Shown here: positions 8,249 to 17,796 of the stretch, piece after piece | Layout of the letters: each line of letters starts with the position of its first letter | How positions within the stretch are numbered: the first letter of the stretch is position 1 | DNA from: Bryobacterales bacterium KBS 96 | GTDB lineage: Bacteria > Acidobacteriota > Terriglobia > Bryobacterales > Bryobacteraceae | NCBI GenBank assembly: GCA_000381625.1 | Contig: KB906767.1 | Coordinates: forward strand, 2,768,629 to 2,832,628 | DNA length: 64,000 bases | Reading direction: 5' to 3' | The notes under the pieces: generated by a model | What the model saw: the letters and a program-made list of their open reading frames with translations, nothing else | The model's database searches: none | What the model was told of the DNA's origin: nothing | Position numbers and translations under genes: made by a program

Positions 8249-9553
8249 CTAGCTGCCCGGGTTAAACGCTCCTTTACTCGATGCCGCCGCCGTCACCGGT
8301 TCTTCCGTGGCCGGCGCCAACCCCAATTGGCTGCGCCCAAGCGGCGTGAGATCGGCCTCGGTCCCTCGTCCCGTAAAATCCACCTCAAAATTATCCGGCG
8401 CAAAATCGGGAGGAGTCTTGCCTGTCAGGAAAGCGGGCAATTGCCGCTCGAGATACGCCGTGTTCTTTGCACACCAAGGCGTCGACGCAATGTACATCAC
8501 GTTGCTATAGCCTTTCCCCCGATGCTCGTTTTCGACAGCATGCACTACATCGGAATGCCACCATACGGTGTCGCCCGGCTGCATCAGAGGAATAGAGGAA
8601 AGCGCTTCGAGCAGTAGACCGTGCCAGCCCGGCGTCACTGACAAAGCTCGCCCCGGCTTGGCGCCGCACAATTCGTCGTCCGGCACATCGTCCTGCAGCG
8701 CTCGCAGCAGGAGATACGCCATGGCATTGCTGATCGGAATTAACTGCAGCGTCCCGTCGCCTTGCCCTTGTTGCGTGAGCGCGGTCCAGCCTTGGAACGT
8801 TCGAAACATGGAACAGACCGCCGGCGATGGAATCTCTCGCACATCCGGCCGCCACTCGGCGTCGAAAGGATCGTAGTCCCTCCAGTTCCCCGCGAAAACA
8901 TGGCGATACACGTTGCGAAAATTTGCGTCCAGCCAGCGCTCAACGGACCCTCCATCCACGTGCGGCGAGAGACCGAGGGACGCCGACCCCGGCGGCCTGC
9001 GGCGAATCCGGTCGGCGTAAACCGGCGTCTGTTCCGGATCGAAATGTGTCCGGCCTCCGCTTTTCGAGCGCCATAGCCGGTTGAGAAAAATCCTCGCTAG
9101 CGTCAGCGATTCCGATTGACGCGCTTCCACCTGCGGTTTCGACCAATAGATGCCATAAATCTGCGGCTTGGCCGAATCCAGAGACCCGAAGTACTTGTCT
9201 TCCGCGGCGTTTGCCAGGCGCTCATCCAGATGGTTATCTTGAACGTACGCGGCAATCTCATCGTCCCAGGCGCGCGCCTGTGCCGGATCGAAGACGCCAC
9301 GGATGACGCAAGCGCCACGTGTCTTAATCTGTGCCGTCAGCTCGGGCGAAACCTGGCCGGCGGCCACGTCCGCGTAGTGCAGCACCGGAATCACGGGATT
9401 CCCGCTAACGCGGTCCGTTACGATCTCCCGCACCTGCCGGCGTATATCGACCTCGATCTCGTGAAAGATCTCCCTGTAGTTCGGCAGCGCTTTGCGAAGC
9501 GCTCGCTTCACTTCGCGGGTGGCTTCGGGTAGATTCTCGATTTCAAGCGGCAT
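8249..9553 (-). CDS. DUF1479 family protein (YbiU-like, Fe/2-oxoglutarate dioxygenase fold)
   Basis: 434 residues. Conserved stretches include [31 protein letters not shown] and a distal [11 protein letters not shown]. The H-x-D of SPHVDGG plus the later His form a plausible facial triad for iron, and the R at [10 protein letters not shown] region may take part in cosubstrate binding. Family members (E. coli YbiU and fungal homologues) have no firmly assigned substrate. There is no signal peptide. It is the first gene of a probable pair with uppP and diverges from padR. Confidence 0.85.
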   Translation of the reverse strand: MPLEIENLPEATREVKRALRKALPNYREIFHEIEVDIRRQVREIVTDRVSGNPVIPVLHYADVAAGQVSPELTAQIKTRGACVIRGVFDPAQARAWDDEIAAYVQDNHLDERLANAAEDKYFGSLDSAKPQIYGIYWSKPQVEARQSESLTLARIFLNRLWRSKSGGRTHFDPEQTPVYADRIRRRPPGSASLGLSPHVDGGSVERWLDANFRNVYRHVFAGNWRDYDPFDAEWRPDVREIPSPAVCSMFRTFQGWTALTQQGQGDGTLQLIPISNAMAYLLLRALQDDVPDDELCGAKPGRALSVTPGWHGLLLEALSSIPLMQPGDTVWWHSDVVHAVENEHRGKGYSNVMYIASTPWCAKNTAYLERQLPAFLTGKTPPDFAPDNFEVDFTGRGTEADLTPLGRSQLGLAPATEEPVTAAASSKGAFNPGS

Positions 9554-9660
9554 GGCTTACATCTCCTTGACGAAAATCCTGGCGCCGGCGTCCATCGGCT
9601 CGACGCTTCACAACACCGAGTGTAGTGAGTTTTTGAGCTTCAGGCGTAATTCCCCTTGAC

Positions 9661-9690
9661 TATCTACAAGCAACCAAATTATTGTAGATA
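9661..9690. promoter_or_regulatory. Probable PadR operator, perfect inverted repeat
   Basis: TATCTACAA at 9661-9669 and TTGTAGATA at 9682-9690 form a perfect 9-bp inverted repeat with a 12-base spacer. It lies immediately upstream of the padR ribosome binding site (AGAGGA at 9695-9700). PadR proteins bind AT-rich dyads in their own promoters, so autoregulation of padR and the following permease is the likely role. This is an inference from symmetry and position. Confidence 0.7.
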
Positions 9691-9707
9691 ATCAAGAGGA
9701 GCTTTCA

Positions 9708-10037
9708 TTGGGTAAACCTACCGATCTGGTCCAGGGGACGCTCGACCTTCTGATTCTGAAAACGATCTCGCTCGAGCCGATGAACGGGTGGGCCATCGCC
9801 AAGCGCATCGTTCAGGTCTCCAACAATATTCTTCAGGTTCAGCAAGGCTCTTTATATCCCGCCTTGCATCGCCTTGAACATCAGGGGTGGATCAAAGCGG
9901 AATGGAAAGATTCCGAGAACAATCGCCGCGCGAAGTTCTATTCGCTTACGGCAGCCGGCCGCAAGCAACTTAAATCGGAACTCGATAGTTGGCGGCGGCT
10001 CTCGGGCGCCATCGGGGTAGTCATCGAATCTGTGTAG
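9708..10037 (+). CDS. PadR-family transcriptional regulator
   Basis: 109 residues starting at a TTG codon (9708-9710), set by AGAGGA eight bases upstream. It is a winged-helix domain of the short PadR type: [43 protein letters not shown] and RRAKFYSLTAAGRKQL. Such proteins repress transporter genes and often release DNA on binding a small molecule. The operator-like dyad upstream and the ADOP permease 61 bases downstream make a typical acidobacterial padR-ADOP pair. Confidence 0.93.
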   Translation: MGKPTDLVQGTLDLLILKTISLEPMNGWAIAKRIVQVSNNILQVQQGSLYPALHRLEHQGWIKAEWKDSENNRRAKFYSLTAAGRKQLKSELDSWRRLSGAIGVVIESV

Positions 10038-10039
10038 GG

Positions 10040-10055
10040 GACGGGCATGCCCGTC
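10040..10055. repeat. 16-bp perfect palindrome after padR stop
   Basis: GACGGGCATGCCCGTC is fully self-complementary and begins three bases after the padR stop, preceded by GTAGGG. It has no T-run after it, so it is a weak terminator candidate. The 5' GTAG followed by a palindrome also resembles a REP unit. It lies between padR and the permease and could tune their relative expression. Confidence 0.5.
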
Positions 10056-10098
10056 TCACCTTTCGGATAACCGCCATACCCCACTAAAAGAAGGCATC

Positions 10099-12759
10099 AT
10101 GCGCTGGATTGCGAAACTGCAAAGCATTCTCCGAACGGCCTTCCGACATCGACAGGCCGAAGCCGAACTCGACGACGAGCTTCGCGATCACGTCGAGCAG
10201 GAGGTTGCGAACAATATCCGCGCCGGCATGACGCCCGAAGAAGCCAGGTTTGCAGCCCAGCGTCTAGTCGGCCCCGTTTCGCTCTACAAAGAGGAATGCC
10301 GCGACGCTCGTCCCCTCGGCTTTGTGAAATACTCTTTGCGCGATTTGCTTTATGCCATTCGCACGCTTCGCCACACGCCGCTCTTCACCGCCGTTGCGAT
10401 CGTCACTCTGGCGCTCGGCATTGGCGCAAACACGACAGTCTTTACGTTCGTCGAGAACATCCTGTTACGCTCGCTTCCGGTTCACGATCCACAGACGTTG
10501 GTGGCGTTGAATTGGGGGGACGGCGTCAACATGTCGTATCCGAATTATATCGACTTTCGCGATCGCAATACGGTGTTCTCCAGTCTGATTGCCGACCGCC
10601 TCATCCCAGCCAGCATCAGCGTGGAAGCGCGCCAGAACTATCGCGTATGGGGTTATGAAGTAACGGGCAATTATTTCGAGACACTCGGAATCAAGCCGCT
10701 GCTCGGCCGGTTTTTCGGACCCGCGGAGGACGACAAGCCAGGAGCGCATCCCGCGCTCGTACTTAGCTACCGCTATTGGCAAAGCCGCTTCGCCGGGGAC
10801 CCGAACGTAGTTGGAAGAACTGTGAAGGTCAACGGCTATCCCTTCACAATCGTCGGCGTTGCGCCGCCGTCATTTACTGGAACAGAGCTGATCGTCGCAG
10901 GCGATTTCTGGGCTCCGATGAGCATGGAATCCCAGGTCGAGCCGGGAAGCGATTGGCTCCACTCACGCAGTGCTGGAAACAGTTGGACTGTAGGCCGCCT
11001 CAAGCCGGGCGTCTCTTGTGCTCAGGCCGAAGCGAATCTGGATCAGATTGCTCAACAACTCGCCCACGCCTATCCCAACGAGATCAACCCAAAGGCAAGG
11101 TTCCACCTATCCCGGCCGGGTCTCGTCGGCCAAGCCCTTCGAAGGCCGATCGCCAGCTTCGGTGTTGTTCTCATGGGCATAGCCGCGGCAGTGCTGCTGC
11201 TCGCGTGCATTAACCTTGCGGGCGTGCTCTTGGCGCGCGCTTCCGATCGCCGCCGCGAAATCGGTATTCGGCTGGCTCTCGGAGCAAGCCGGTTTCAATT
11301 AGTGCGGCAGCTCATGACGGAAAATCTTCTTCTAGCGACCGGTGGCGGCCTGCTCGGATATACCATTGCCGCCGGGGCGTGCCACCTTTTCAGCTCGTGG
11401 CATCCAGCGTTCGATCTCCCCATGAACACGACGCTTCATCCTGACACGGTCATTTTGTGCTTCACGCTCGCGGTGGCCCTCTTAACAACTCTGCTCTTCG
11501 GTCTGGCGCCGGCCTTGCAAGCGATTCGGACCGACGTGATTCCCAGCCTCAAGGACGAGCCGGCGTCCAATCGTTTGCGCAAATGGAGCGTCCGCGACCT
11601 GGTAGTTGCGAGTCAGATCGCGCTTTCCGTCATCCTCGTCATCTGCTCGGTGCTGGTGGTTCGAAGCCTGCAAAATGCGCTCACCGTGAATCTCGGTTTT
11701 AATCCGAACAATGCCGTTTCGGTTTCCTTTGATTTGAAAACGAAAGGCTACAGCCAAGAGCGCAGCCGTCGATTTCACACCGAACTGCTTGCAAAAGCCT
11801 CGGCGCTCCCCGGCATCGAATCCACCGGCATCATTAGCAATCTGCCGCTCCGAATGGGGGAAAATACCAACACGGCCTCACGCGCCGACCGCCCGGCGCC
11901 AAAGCCGGCAAACAGGCGCGAAGCAATTGTCTACAACATCTCCCCTGGTTACCTGCGGGCTGCGGGCACAAGGCTTCTTTTCGGGCGTGATGTGAATAGT
12001 TACGATCACGAAGGTACGCTCCCGGTCGCAATCGTCAATGAAGCGCTGGCGCGTCTGCTGTTCGACAACGAAAATCCAATAGGCAGGCACGTTCGCATGA
12101 GTTCGAAGGCCGCCGATCCTGGCGTGGAAATCGTTGGCGTTGTAGAAACCGGAAAATACGAATATCTTGGCGAGGACCCGCATCCCGCTATTTTTTTGCC
12201 CATTGCTCAAACTGAAACGGGATGGACGACCCTGGTCGCCCGCACTCGCCTGCCCGCTCAGGCGGCAACGGAACTCTTGCGAAAAACCGTGCTCGATCTC
12301 AATCCTGATCTAGCGTTGTTCAACATCGGCAGCCTGAAGGATCAATTGGCGTTACCGCTCTTTCCGGCGCGGATCGCCGCGATCGTCCTCGGCATCTTCG
12401 GACTGCTTGCCATGGTGCTGGCAGCCACCGGCCTGTTCGCTTTGATGGCTTACACCGTCTCGCGTCGAACACGAGAAATTGGAATTCGCATGGCATTGGG
12501 AGCCCGCCCGTTCCAGGTGTTTTCATCCGTGTTCCGGCGCACCGCCATACTCTGCGCAGCGGGCATTTCCATCGGAACAGCCGTTACGCTCGCTGCCGGA
12601 GGGCTGCTATCGGCCGTGCTCTACGGCGTCAGCCCGCGCGACCCGGCAATATACGCCATTGCGATTTCTATCATGCTTCTGGTAGCGCTGCTTGCTTCCT
12701 GGAATCCCGCCGCTCGCGCCATTCGCATCGATCCCGCCCGAATACTGCGCGAACAGTAG
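10099..12759 (+). CDS. ABC transporter permease, ADOP family (full length)
   Basis: 886 residues. Residues 1-75 are a soluble helical segment (RQAEAELDDELRDHVEQE, RFGPV-like VGPVSLYKEECRD) typical of ADOP proteins. Next come a TM helix (TLALGIGANTTVFTFVENIL) and a periplasmic MacB_PCD domain. FtsX block 1 lies near 355-480 (RRREIGIRLALGAS); a second periplasmic domain and FtsX block 2 (RTREIGIRMALGARP) end the chain. It probably works with an ATPase encoded elsewhere. AAGAAGG ahead of ATG 10099 supports the start. It is paired with and probably regulated by the upstream PadR; the substrate is unknown. Confidence 0.93.
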   Translation: MRWIAKLQSILRTAFRHRQAEAELDDELRDHVEQEVANNIRAGMTPEEARFAAQRLVGPVSLYKEECRDARPLGFVKYSLRDLLYAIRTLRHTPLFTAVAIVTLALGIGANTTVFTFVENILLRSLPVHDPQTLVALNWGDGVNMSYPNYIDFRDRNTVFSSLIADRLIPASISVEARQNYRVWGYEVTGNYFETLGIKPLLGRFFGPAEDDKPGAHPALVLSYRYWQSRFAGDPNVVGRTVKVNGYPFTIVGVAPPSFTGTELIVAGDFWAPMSMESQVEPGSDWLHSRSAGNSWTVGRLKPGVSCAQAEANLDQIAQQLAHAYPNEINPKARFHLSRPGLVGQALRRPIASFGVVLMGIAAAVLLLACINLAGVLLARASDRRREIGIRLALGASRFQLVRQLMTENLLLATGGGLLGYTIAAGACHLFSSWHPAFDLPMNTTLHPDTVILCFTLAVALLTTLLFGLAPALQAIRTDVIPSLKDEPASNRLRKWSVRDLVVASQIALSVILVICSVLVVRSLQNALTVNLGFNPNNAVSVSFDLKTKGYSQERSRRFHTELLAKASALPGIESTGIISNLPLRMGENTNTASRADRPAPKPANRREAIVYNISPGYLRAAGTRLLFGRDVNSYDHEGTLPVAIVNEALARLLFDNENPIGRHVRMSSKAADPGVEIVGVVETGKYEYLGEDPHPAIFLPIAQTETGWTTLVARTRLPAQAATELLRKTVLDLNPDLALFNIGSLKDQLALPLFPARIAAIVLGIFGLLAMVLAATGLFALMAYTVSRRTREIGIRMALGARPFQVFSSVFRRTAILCAAGISIGTAVTLAAGGLLSAVLYGVSPRDPAIYAIAISIMLLVALLASWNPAARAIRIDPARILREQ

Positions 12760-13075
12760 CACGCGTTTTTCCGGTCAGCCGCTCATCGTTCACGATTAGA
12801 AGAGGACGAGCCAACTTCGGCGCCGAGCCGCGACCGTAATGAAGCCGGCAGCCCTGCCGTACCGCCACGCTCGGATCTCTTCTATCGGTCTATATTCCAT
12901 ATAGTTATCATTTTCGCCTCGCGCACTCGCCGCTTTTCCGCCGAGTGCGGATTCAAGCCGCGCAAAAGGCTTTGAATTTTCCATAAAGCGTTACTGAGCC
13001 ACTGACTACAGAAATATTACGTATTAATGTTTGTACGTTTCCTTGATAACATTCTTCTCCAGGGGACTTCACTCC
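12760..13075. other. Intergenic region upstream of Oar-like receptor
   Basis: 316 bases with no gene I can support. The right half is AT-rich (about 12890-13040), in contrast with its surroundings, and probably holds the receptor promoter, but no clear -35/-10 pair stands out. AGGGGAC near 13061 is the ribosome binding site for ATG 13076. Confidence 0.5.
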
Positions 13076-16000
13076 ATGTGGTCTAAATTCAATCGCTTTG
13101 CCTATTTCATCGCCTTTTTTGCTGTATTCGGCTCATTTCTCGGAGCGCAGGACTTTCGCGCCACCGTGACCGGGCAAGTCACGGATCCAACCGGGTCCGC
13201 TATCCCAAACGCCTCGGTGAAAGTCACCAACGTCTCGACCAATGAAGCGAAAGAAGCCAAAACGAATGCGAGCGGCAACTACACCGTTCCTTACCTCGAC
13301 CCCGGCAACTACACGGTGGAGATTTCGGCCCCGAACTTCCGAGGCGAGAAACGCACTCATGTTGCACTCCGTGTCGCTCAAACACTGAATCTGTCCGCCA
13401 CTCTTCAAATTGGAAACGTATCGCAGGAAGTGACCGTTACAGCCCAGCCCAACCAGGTCGACACGGCCGATGCGAACCGCGGCCTGGCCTTCGATCCCGT
13501 AAAGACGCAGCAATACCCGCTCAATGGCCGCCAGGAGTATCAGTTGATGGCTCTGACTCCAGGCGTGCTCTTTACCCAAACCCAGTTCGGCGCGTCGGGA
13601 TTTTCGGGCAATCGCGGCTGGGATGTAAACAACAGCTACAAGATCAATGGCGGCCGTCCGGGCACCAGCATTTTCCTGCTGAATGGTGCGCCCATCAACG
13701 ATAACGGCGGCACCTGGCAACTTGCGCCAAACATTGAAGCTGTTCAGGAGTTCAAGGTCATGACCAACGTCTACGACACGCAATACGGCCGGATGGCCGG
13801 CGGCGTAGTCAATACCACCATCAAATCCGGCAGCAATCAATGGCACGGCGATGGCTTCGATTACTGGCGGAATTCGATTCTCGACGCCAACACGATCCAG
13901 AACAACGCGATCGGCCAAGGTCGCGGACGCCACAATTTGCACCAGTTTGGCGGAGTGATTGGCGGGCCGGTCCGTAGAGACAAGGATTTCATCTTCGGCA
14001 GCTTTGAAGGATGGCGCGAAGTGGTTCCGTTCCCCACCGTCTCGAACACAGTGCCGGAGTCTCTTCGAAGCGGGCAGGCCTTCGGCCAATATCAGGTCTA
14101 CGATCCCGTGACCACTCACGCCTGCCCGGCGGGTTTAGCAACCTGCCAAGGCATCTCGACCTATATTCGCGATCCTTTTCCAGGCAATGTAATCCCCACC
14201 AGCCGGATCAGTCCGATCGGCGTCAAGATTCTTTCTTACTACCCCGCGCCCAATAGCGCCGACGCGAATAAGCTCAACCAGAATTTCACCGCCGCTGGCA
14301 ACGAGGGCCGTTATCAGTACAATCAGCCGATGTTTCGGTGGGATCATATCTTCGGCGACAACGACAAGTTCTATACTCTAGCCGCTTTCCAACACGGCAC
14401 CGAATTCCGAAACTCGACAGGGTTTCCAGCTCCCGCGGGCTCCGGCGACATCAACACGGCGCGCAGCTTCCAGACCTATATCGCCGACTGGACTCACGTG
14501 TTCTCGCCCACCACCGTACTGGATGTCCGCGGTTCTTTCGGCCGCTTTACTTCGAACTTTCCGCGCCACACGGATTACAACTTCACCGCGGATGAATTGG
14601 GAATGACGCAGAATTTCAGCGCTCCCACCGCCTCCAAAAATGTCGCGCCGGTCATCGAAATGTCTTCCTATTCGCAACTGTTCGGGCTTGCTAACTCGAA
14701 CTCCCTTGAATTCAATACCTACAACCAATACGATTTTGCTCCCAGCATCACCATGACTCACGGGAAACACACGATTCATACGGGTTTCGAATTCATCTAT
14801 GTCGCGAACGGCGCCAACAATACCGGTCAAAACTACGGCCAATTCAATTTTGACCAGTTTTGGACGCAGCAGCTCTCCGATAAAAATCAGGGGCAATTCG
14901 ACGGAAGCTCCGTAGCCGATCTTCTCCTCGGCTATCCCACCGGCAACGGAAGCCGTGTAGATAATAATGCGGCATTCTATCGGACGCGACCCTACTATGC
15001 CGGCTATATTCAGGACAACTGGAAAATCGCTCCCCATTTCACAATTAACTGGGGGGTCCGCTACGACGTCCAGATCCCTTGGAAAGAACGCTACAACGAA
15101 ATGAACTCGGGCTTCGATTTCACCAGCGTCAATCCATACAGCGATCGCATCATCCAGAACTGGAAGACGCTTGCGGCGCAGTACGATTCGGCTCATCCAA
15201 ACGATCCGTACGGCGGATATCCGGCCCCTCCCGCCGCCATCATGGGCGGCCTCCGGTTCGCCGGCGTTAACGGCCGGCCCACGCGCGGTTATGCGACCGA
15301 CTGGACAAATGTTCAGCCGCGCGTCGGATTTGCTTGGGGCTTGACGCCCAAGACGGTCCTTCGATGGGGCGCCGGCGTCTACTACATGTCGCCGACGCAG
15401 AACAACACAACGTTTGGCTTTCAGCAGCAGACTCCCTATGTTCAGTCGCTCGATGGCCTTCATCCTTCGCCCGGCCTGAATGCCAGCGGCCCTTATTCAC
15501 TCAACGAGCCATTCCCGGGCGGAGTTGCTTCGATCCCCGGGTCGAGTCTTGGCTTGGCCACCAATGTCGGGAACGGCGTGAGTTACGACAATTATGATTA
15601 CCGTATCCCTCGAACTTACGAATATTCTTTCGGGCTTCAGCAGGCGTTATTCGGGTTGATTGCCGATATCGCGTATACCGGCAACTACTCGATCTATGAA
15701 CCGACTGGATTCAACCAAGGTTACCCTTCTTACGACGCATTCGTTCAGGGGCATAACAATCCGGCGTCCATGAACCGGCAATTGCCGAACCCGTTTTATG
15801 GCGTCGTTCCAGCGAATACGAGCCTCGGGGGCAGCCAGACCGTAAACGCTTTCAATCTCTATTCCCCCTATCCGCAGTTCGACAACAATGTGACCGAGAA
15901 TCTCGGGCAATGGGGATACTATCGCTATGACGCGCTCTCGTTGCAACTGGAGAAGCGTCTGAATTCGGCAAGCGCCGGTAACTTCACATGGGTGCTTTCT

Positions 16001-16624
16001 TACACGTTCTCGAAAGCGTATGAAGCCAACCACCGGCTCAACAACTGGAATAGCCGCGAGCCCCTCATCCACGAGATCGACTATCAGGATGTGCCGCAAA
16101 GCATCGCTTTTAGCGGCGTCTGGGATCTCCCCTTCGGCAAGGGCCGCCACTACGGCGCCAATTATCAAAACTCTTTCGTCAACGCTCTGGCCAGCAACTG
16201 GCAATTCGATTGGATCTTTACGTATTACTCGGGATTTCCGACGGGCTGGCCGAATTTGATTCTCAACACCAACGTTCCGGGTTGCAGTTCCTGGAGCGTC
16301 CCGAATCAGACGTTTCAGCACTGGTTCAACAACGATAAATCCTGCTATTCCACCCTGCCGGCTTATTCGTTCAACGTGAATCCGGATCGATTTCCGAACA
16401 TCCGCAATCCATCGCAGCCGCAGGTAAATATCGCCGTCGAAAAATCATTTCCATTCGGGGATCGCTACAAGCTGACGTTTCGCGGTGAAGCGTTTAATCT
16501 CGCCAACACCGTCATTTATGGACCGCCGGATACTAACTTCGGAGACGATAATTTTGGCCAGTTACCGGCCGCGCAATACAACTTCCCGCGCAACGTCCAG
16601 CTTGCGGCGAAATTCTATTTTTAA
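13076..16624 (+). CDS. Oar-like outer-membrane receptor with carboxypeptidase regulatory domain
   Basis: 1182 residues from ATG 13076, after AGGGGAC; the frame extends to a TTG at 13031 but the signal peptide begins at MWSKFNRF. Domains: signal peptide 1-25 ending FLGAQ; carboxypeptidase-regulatory Ig-like domain about 28-115 (GQVTDPTGSAIPNASVKVT, YTVPYLDPGNYTV); plug-like domain about 120-240 (NGRQEYQLMALTPGV); then a long beta-barrel ending in a terminal Phe (LAAKFYF). Acidobacteria have many of these, thought to bind or import polysaccharide or other large nutrients with TonB. I see no clear TonB box. It appears monocistronic. Confidence 0.92.
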   Translation: MWSKFNRFAYFIAFFAVFGSFLGAQDFRATVTGQVTDPTGSAIPNASVKVTNVSTNEAKEAKTNASGNYTVPYLDPGNYTVEISAPNFRGEKRTHVALRVAQTLNLSATLQIGNVSQEVTVTAQPNQVDTADANRGLAFDPVKTQQYPLNGRQEYQLMALTPGVLFTQTQFGASGFSGNRGWDVNNSYKINGGRPGTSIFLLNGAPINDNGGTWQLAPNIEAVQEFKVMTNVYDTQYGRMAGGVVNTTIKSGSNQWHGDGFDYWRNSILDANTIQNNAIGQGRGRHNLHQFGGVIGGPVRRDKDFIFGSFEGWREVVPFPTVSNTVPESLRSGQAFGQYQVYDPVTTHACPAGLATCQGISTYIRDPFPGNVIPTSRISPIGVKILSYYPAPNSADANKLNQNFTAAGNEGRYQYNQPMFRWDHIFGDNDKFYTLAAFQHGTEFRNSTGFPAPAGSGDINTARSFQTYIADWTHVFSPTTVLDVRGSFGRFTSNFPRHTDYNFTADELGMTQNFSAPTASKNVAPVIEMSSYSQLFGLANSNSLEFNTYNQYDFAPSITMTHGKHTIHTGFEFIYVANGANNTGQNYGQFNFDQFWTQQLSDKNQGQFDGSSVADLLLGYPTGNGSRVDNNAAFYRTRPYYAGYIQDNWKIAPHFTINWGVRYDVQIPWKERYNEMNSGFDFTSVNPYSDRIIQNWKTLAAQYDSAHPNDPYGGYPAPPAAIMGGLRFAGVNGRPTRGYATDWTNVQPRVGFAWGLTPKTVLRWGAGVYYMSPTQNNTTFGFQQQTPYVQSLDGLHPSPGLNASGPYSLNEPFPGGVASIPGSSLGLATNVGNGVSYDNYDYRIPRTYEYSFGLQQALFGLIADIAYTGNYSIYEPTGFNQGYPSYDAFVQGHNNPASMNRQLPNPFYGVVPANTSLGGSQTVNAFNLYSPYPQFDNNVTENLGQWGYYRYDALSLQLEKRLNSASAGNFTWVLSYTFSKAYEANHRLNNWNSREPLIHEIDYQDVPQSIAFSGVWDLPFGKGRHYGANYQNSFVNALASNWQFDWIFTYYSGFPTGWPNLILNTNVPGCSSWSVPNQTFQHWFNNDKSCYSTLPAYSFNVNPDRFPNIRNPSQPQVNIAVEKSFPFGDRYKLTFRGEAFNLANTVIYGPPDTNFGDDNFGQLPAAQYNFPRNVQLAAKFYF

Positions 16625-16756
16625 CCGGAAATTGGGAACGGGAGCCGGGGCGACTCTCGGACAGTCGCTCCGGTTACGAACCACGATATGGGATTGCCTT
16701 CCTTCCACGTCTTCGGACCGCAACTTTCCCATCCCGGCGGATGGTTTACCGTGAAG

Positions 16757-16893
16757 CTTAGGCGCCAGACCGTCGGTGAACTTCGACTTCGCCACGTTGA
16801 GCTTCCATATGCAGCTAAACTGCGAATCTGCCGCGACCAGCGCCAGCGACATCGCGAGCGCGGGAATGACTAGTTTGGCGATTTTTGAGCCAT
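16757..16893 (-). pseudogene. Remnant of a small secreted WKLN..KSKF protein
   Basis: Reading left from ATG 16893 gives MAQKS, and after a one-base shift a signal-peptide-like IPALAMSLALVAADSQFS, then WKLNVAKSKFTDGLAPK. This resembles the N-terminus of a lipocalin-like secreted family frequent in Acidobacteria. Homology ends near 16757 and the rest is not recognisable. The frame is restored if the A5 run (T5 on the plus strand, 16882-16886) had six bases. It lies next to REP elements and the RAYT, so it probably decayed here. Confidence 0.4.
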
Positions 16894-16965
16894 ACGTACC
16901 GAATCGTTCGCCGGATTAACCGAGGCGATCGGCTCCAGATAAACCCGGCCATACTTACCTCAATT

Positions 16966-17013
16966 TAGGGACGGACCCCGCATCAAACGCTGCCACCGTA
17001 GGGACGGACCCTA
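16966..17013. repeat. Two REP-like units, direct orientation
   Basis: TAGGGACGGACCCC at 16966-16979 and TAGGGACGGACCCTA at 16999-17013, 20 bases apart, both in the same orientation. Each is a short imperfect palindrome (TAGGG/CCCTA around ACGGA); the second is preceded by CCG and reads GTAGGG, recalling the GTAG start of REP elements. The same core recurs at 18009, 18036, 22558 and, with one change, 22644. The RAYT gene that follows is the probable mobilising enzyme. Confidence 0.8.
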
Positions 17014-17106
17014 ATTGCTCGGCGAGAATTCCGTCGGATTGGCCACTATTTAGCAGAATGCTGGTTGCCAGTCCGCAGAAAATGGCAATCGGCCGGCAAG
17101 AGGGCT

Positions 17107-17796
17107 ATGGCTCGCAAACCGCGGATTGTTTTGGAAAATGTGGCCCACCATGTGGTTGCACGGGGCGTCGGGCAAATGCAAATCTTCCGTAATGGCTTCG
17201 ATAAGCGTAAGTATCTTAAGCGCTTTGCGCTAATCGCCAACGAGGAAAGCGTGAGCGTGCACGCGTACTGCTTGATGGACAACCACGTCCATTGGATTGT
17301 CACGCCGTCCGATCCGAACGGTCTAGCCCGCCTCTACCGGCGTCTGCATACATGGTGGGCAATGAAGCTCAATCGCTGGCTGGGGCGTTGCGGACACGTC
17401 TTTCAGAATCGGTTCCACTCGTCTCCTCTCGACGAGAATCATTATTGGACCGCCCTGCGCTACGTGGAAGTGAATCCGCGGCGAGCGGGGCTGGTCGAGC
17501 AACTGGAGACGTGGGAGTGTTCATCCGCCAAAGCGCATCTGACCGGGACGCCAGACCCGTTGGTCCCGCTGGCTGAGGCGATCGGACGGAGGCGATTCAC
17601 TACCGCCCAATGGCGAGAGTTTATCGAGCGCACCGATGCCGAAGCGGACAAGGAGCTACGTTTAGCGTTACCGGGCTCCCGGCCGTGCGGAAGCGCTGAG
17701 TGGATTCGGAGTTTGGAAGAGACATTGAAGCGTAAGCTTACCTGGTCCCCGCGACGCAGGCTATCGCTCCTGCAAACTTCGCCCGCCACTGCATAA
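17107..17796 (+). CDS. REP-associated tyrosine transposase (RAYT, Y1_Tnp)
   Basis: 229 residues from ATG 17107, preceded by AAGAGGG. It is a HUH-type Y1 transposase of the IS200-like/RAYT group: HHVVARGVGQ at the N-terminus, the metal-binding HUH motif DNHVHWIV near residue 60, WGRCGHVFQNRF-like LGRCGHVFQNRFHS, and the catalytic Tyr in ALRYVEVNPRRAGLV. RAYTs are single-copy domesticated transposases that cut and paste short REP palindromes. REP-like units lie within 150 bases upstream and 210 bases downstream, so this is a RAYT/REP locus. The C-terminus beyond residue 150 is variable and of unknown role. Confidence 0.93.
   Translation: MARKPRIVLENVAHHVVARGVGQMQIFRNGFDKRKYLKRFALIANEESVSVHAYCLMDNHVHWIVTPSDPNGLARLYRRLHTWWAMKLNRWLGRCGHVFQNRFHSSPLDENHYWTALRYVEVNPRRAGLVEQLETWECSSAKAHLTGTPDPLVPLAEAIGRRRFTTAQWREFIERTDAEADKELRLALPGSRPCGSAEWIRSLEETLKRKLTWSPRRRLSLLQTSPATA

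Noticed and set aside
13133-14119. Long open frame of 328 codons on the minus strand within the Oar-like gene
   Set aside because: It is a shadow of codon bias in the opposite gene: no ribosome binding site, no known motif, and the plus-strand gene is full length with a signal peptide and barrel end.
14378-15463. Open frame of 361 codons on the minus strand within the Oar-like gene
   Set aside because: Same reason; the translation is rich in Arg, Val and Ile without any fold pattern.
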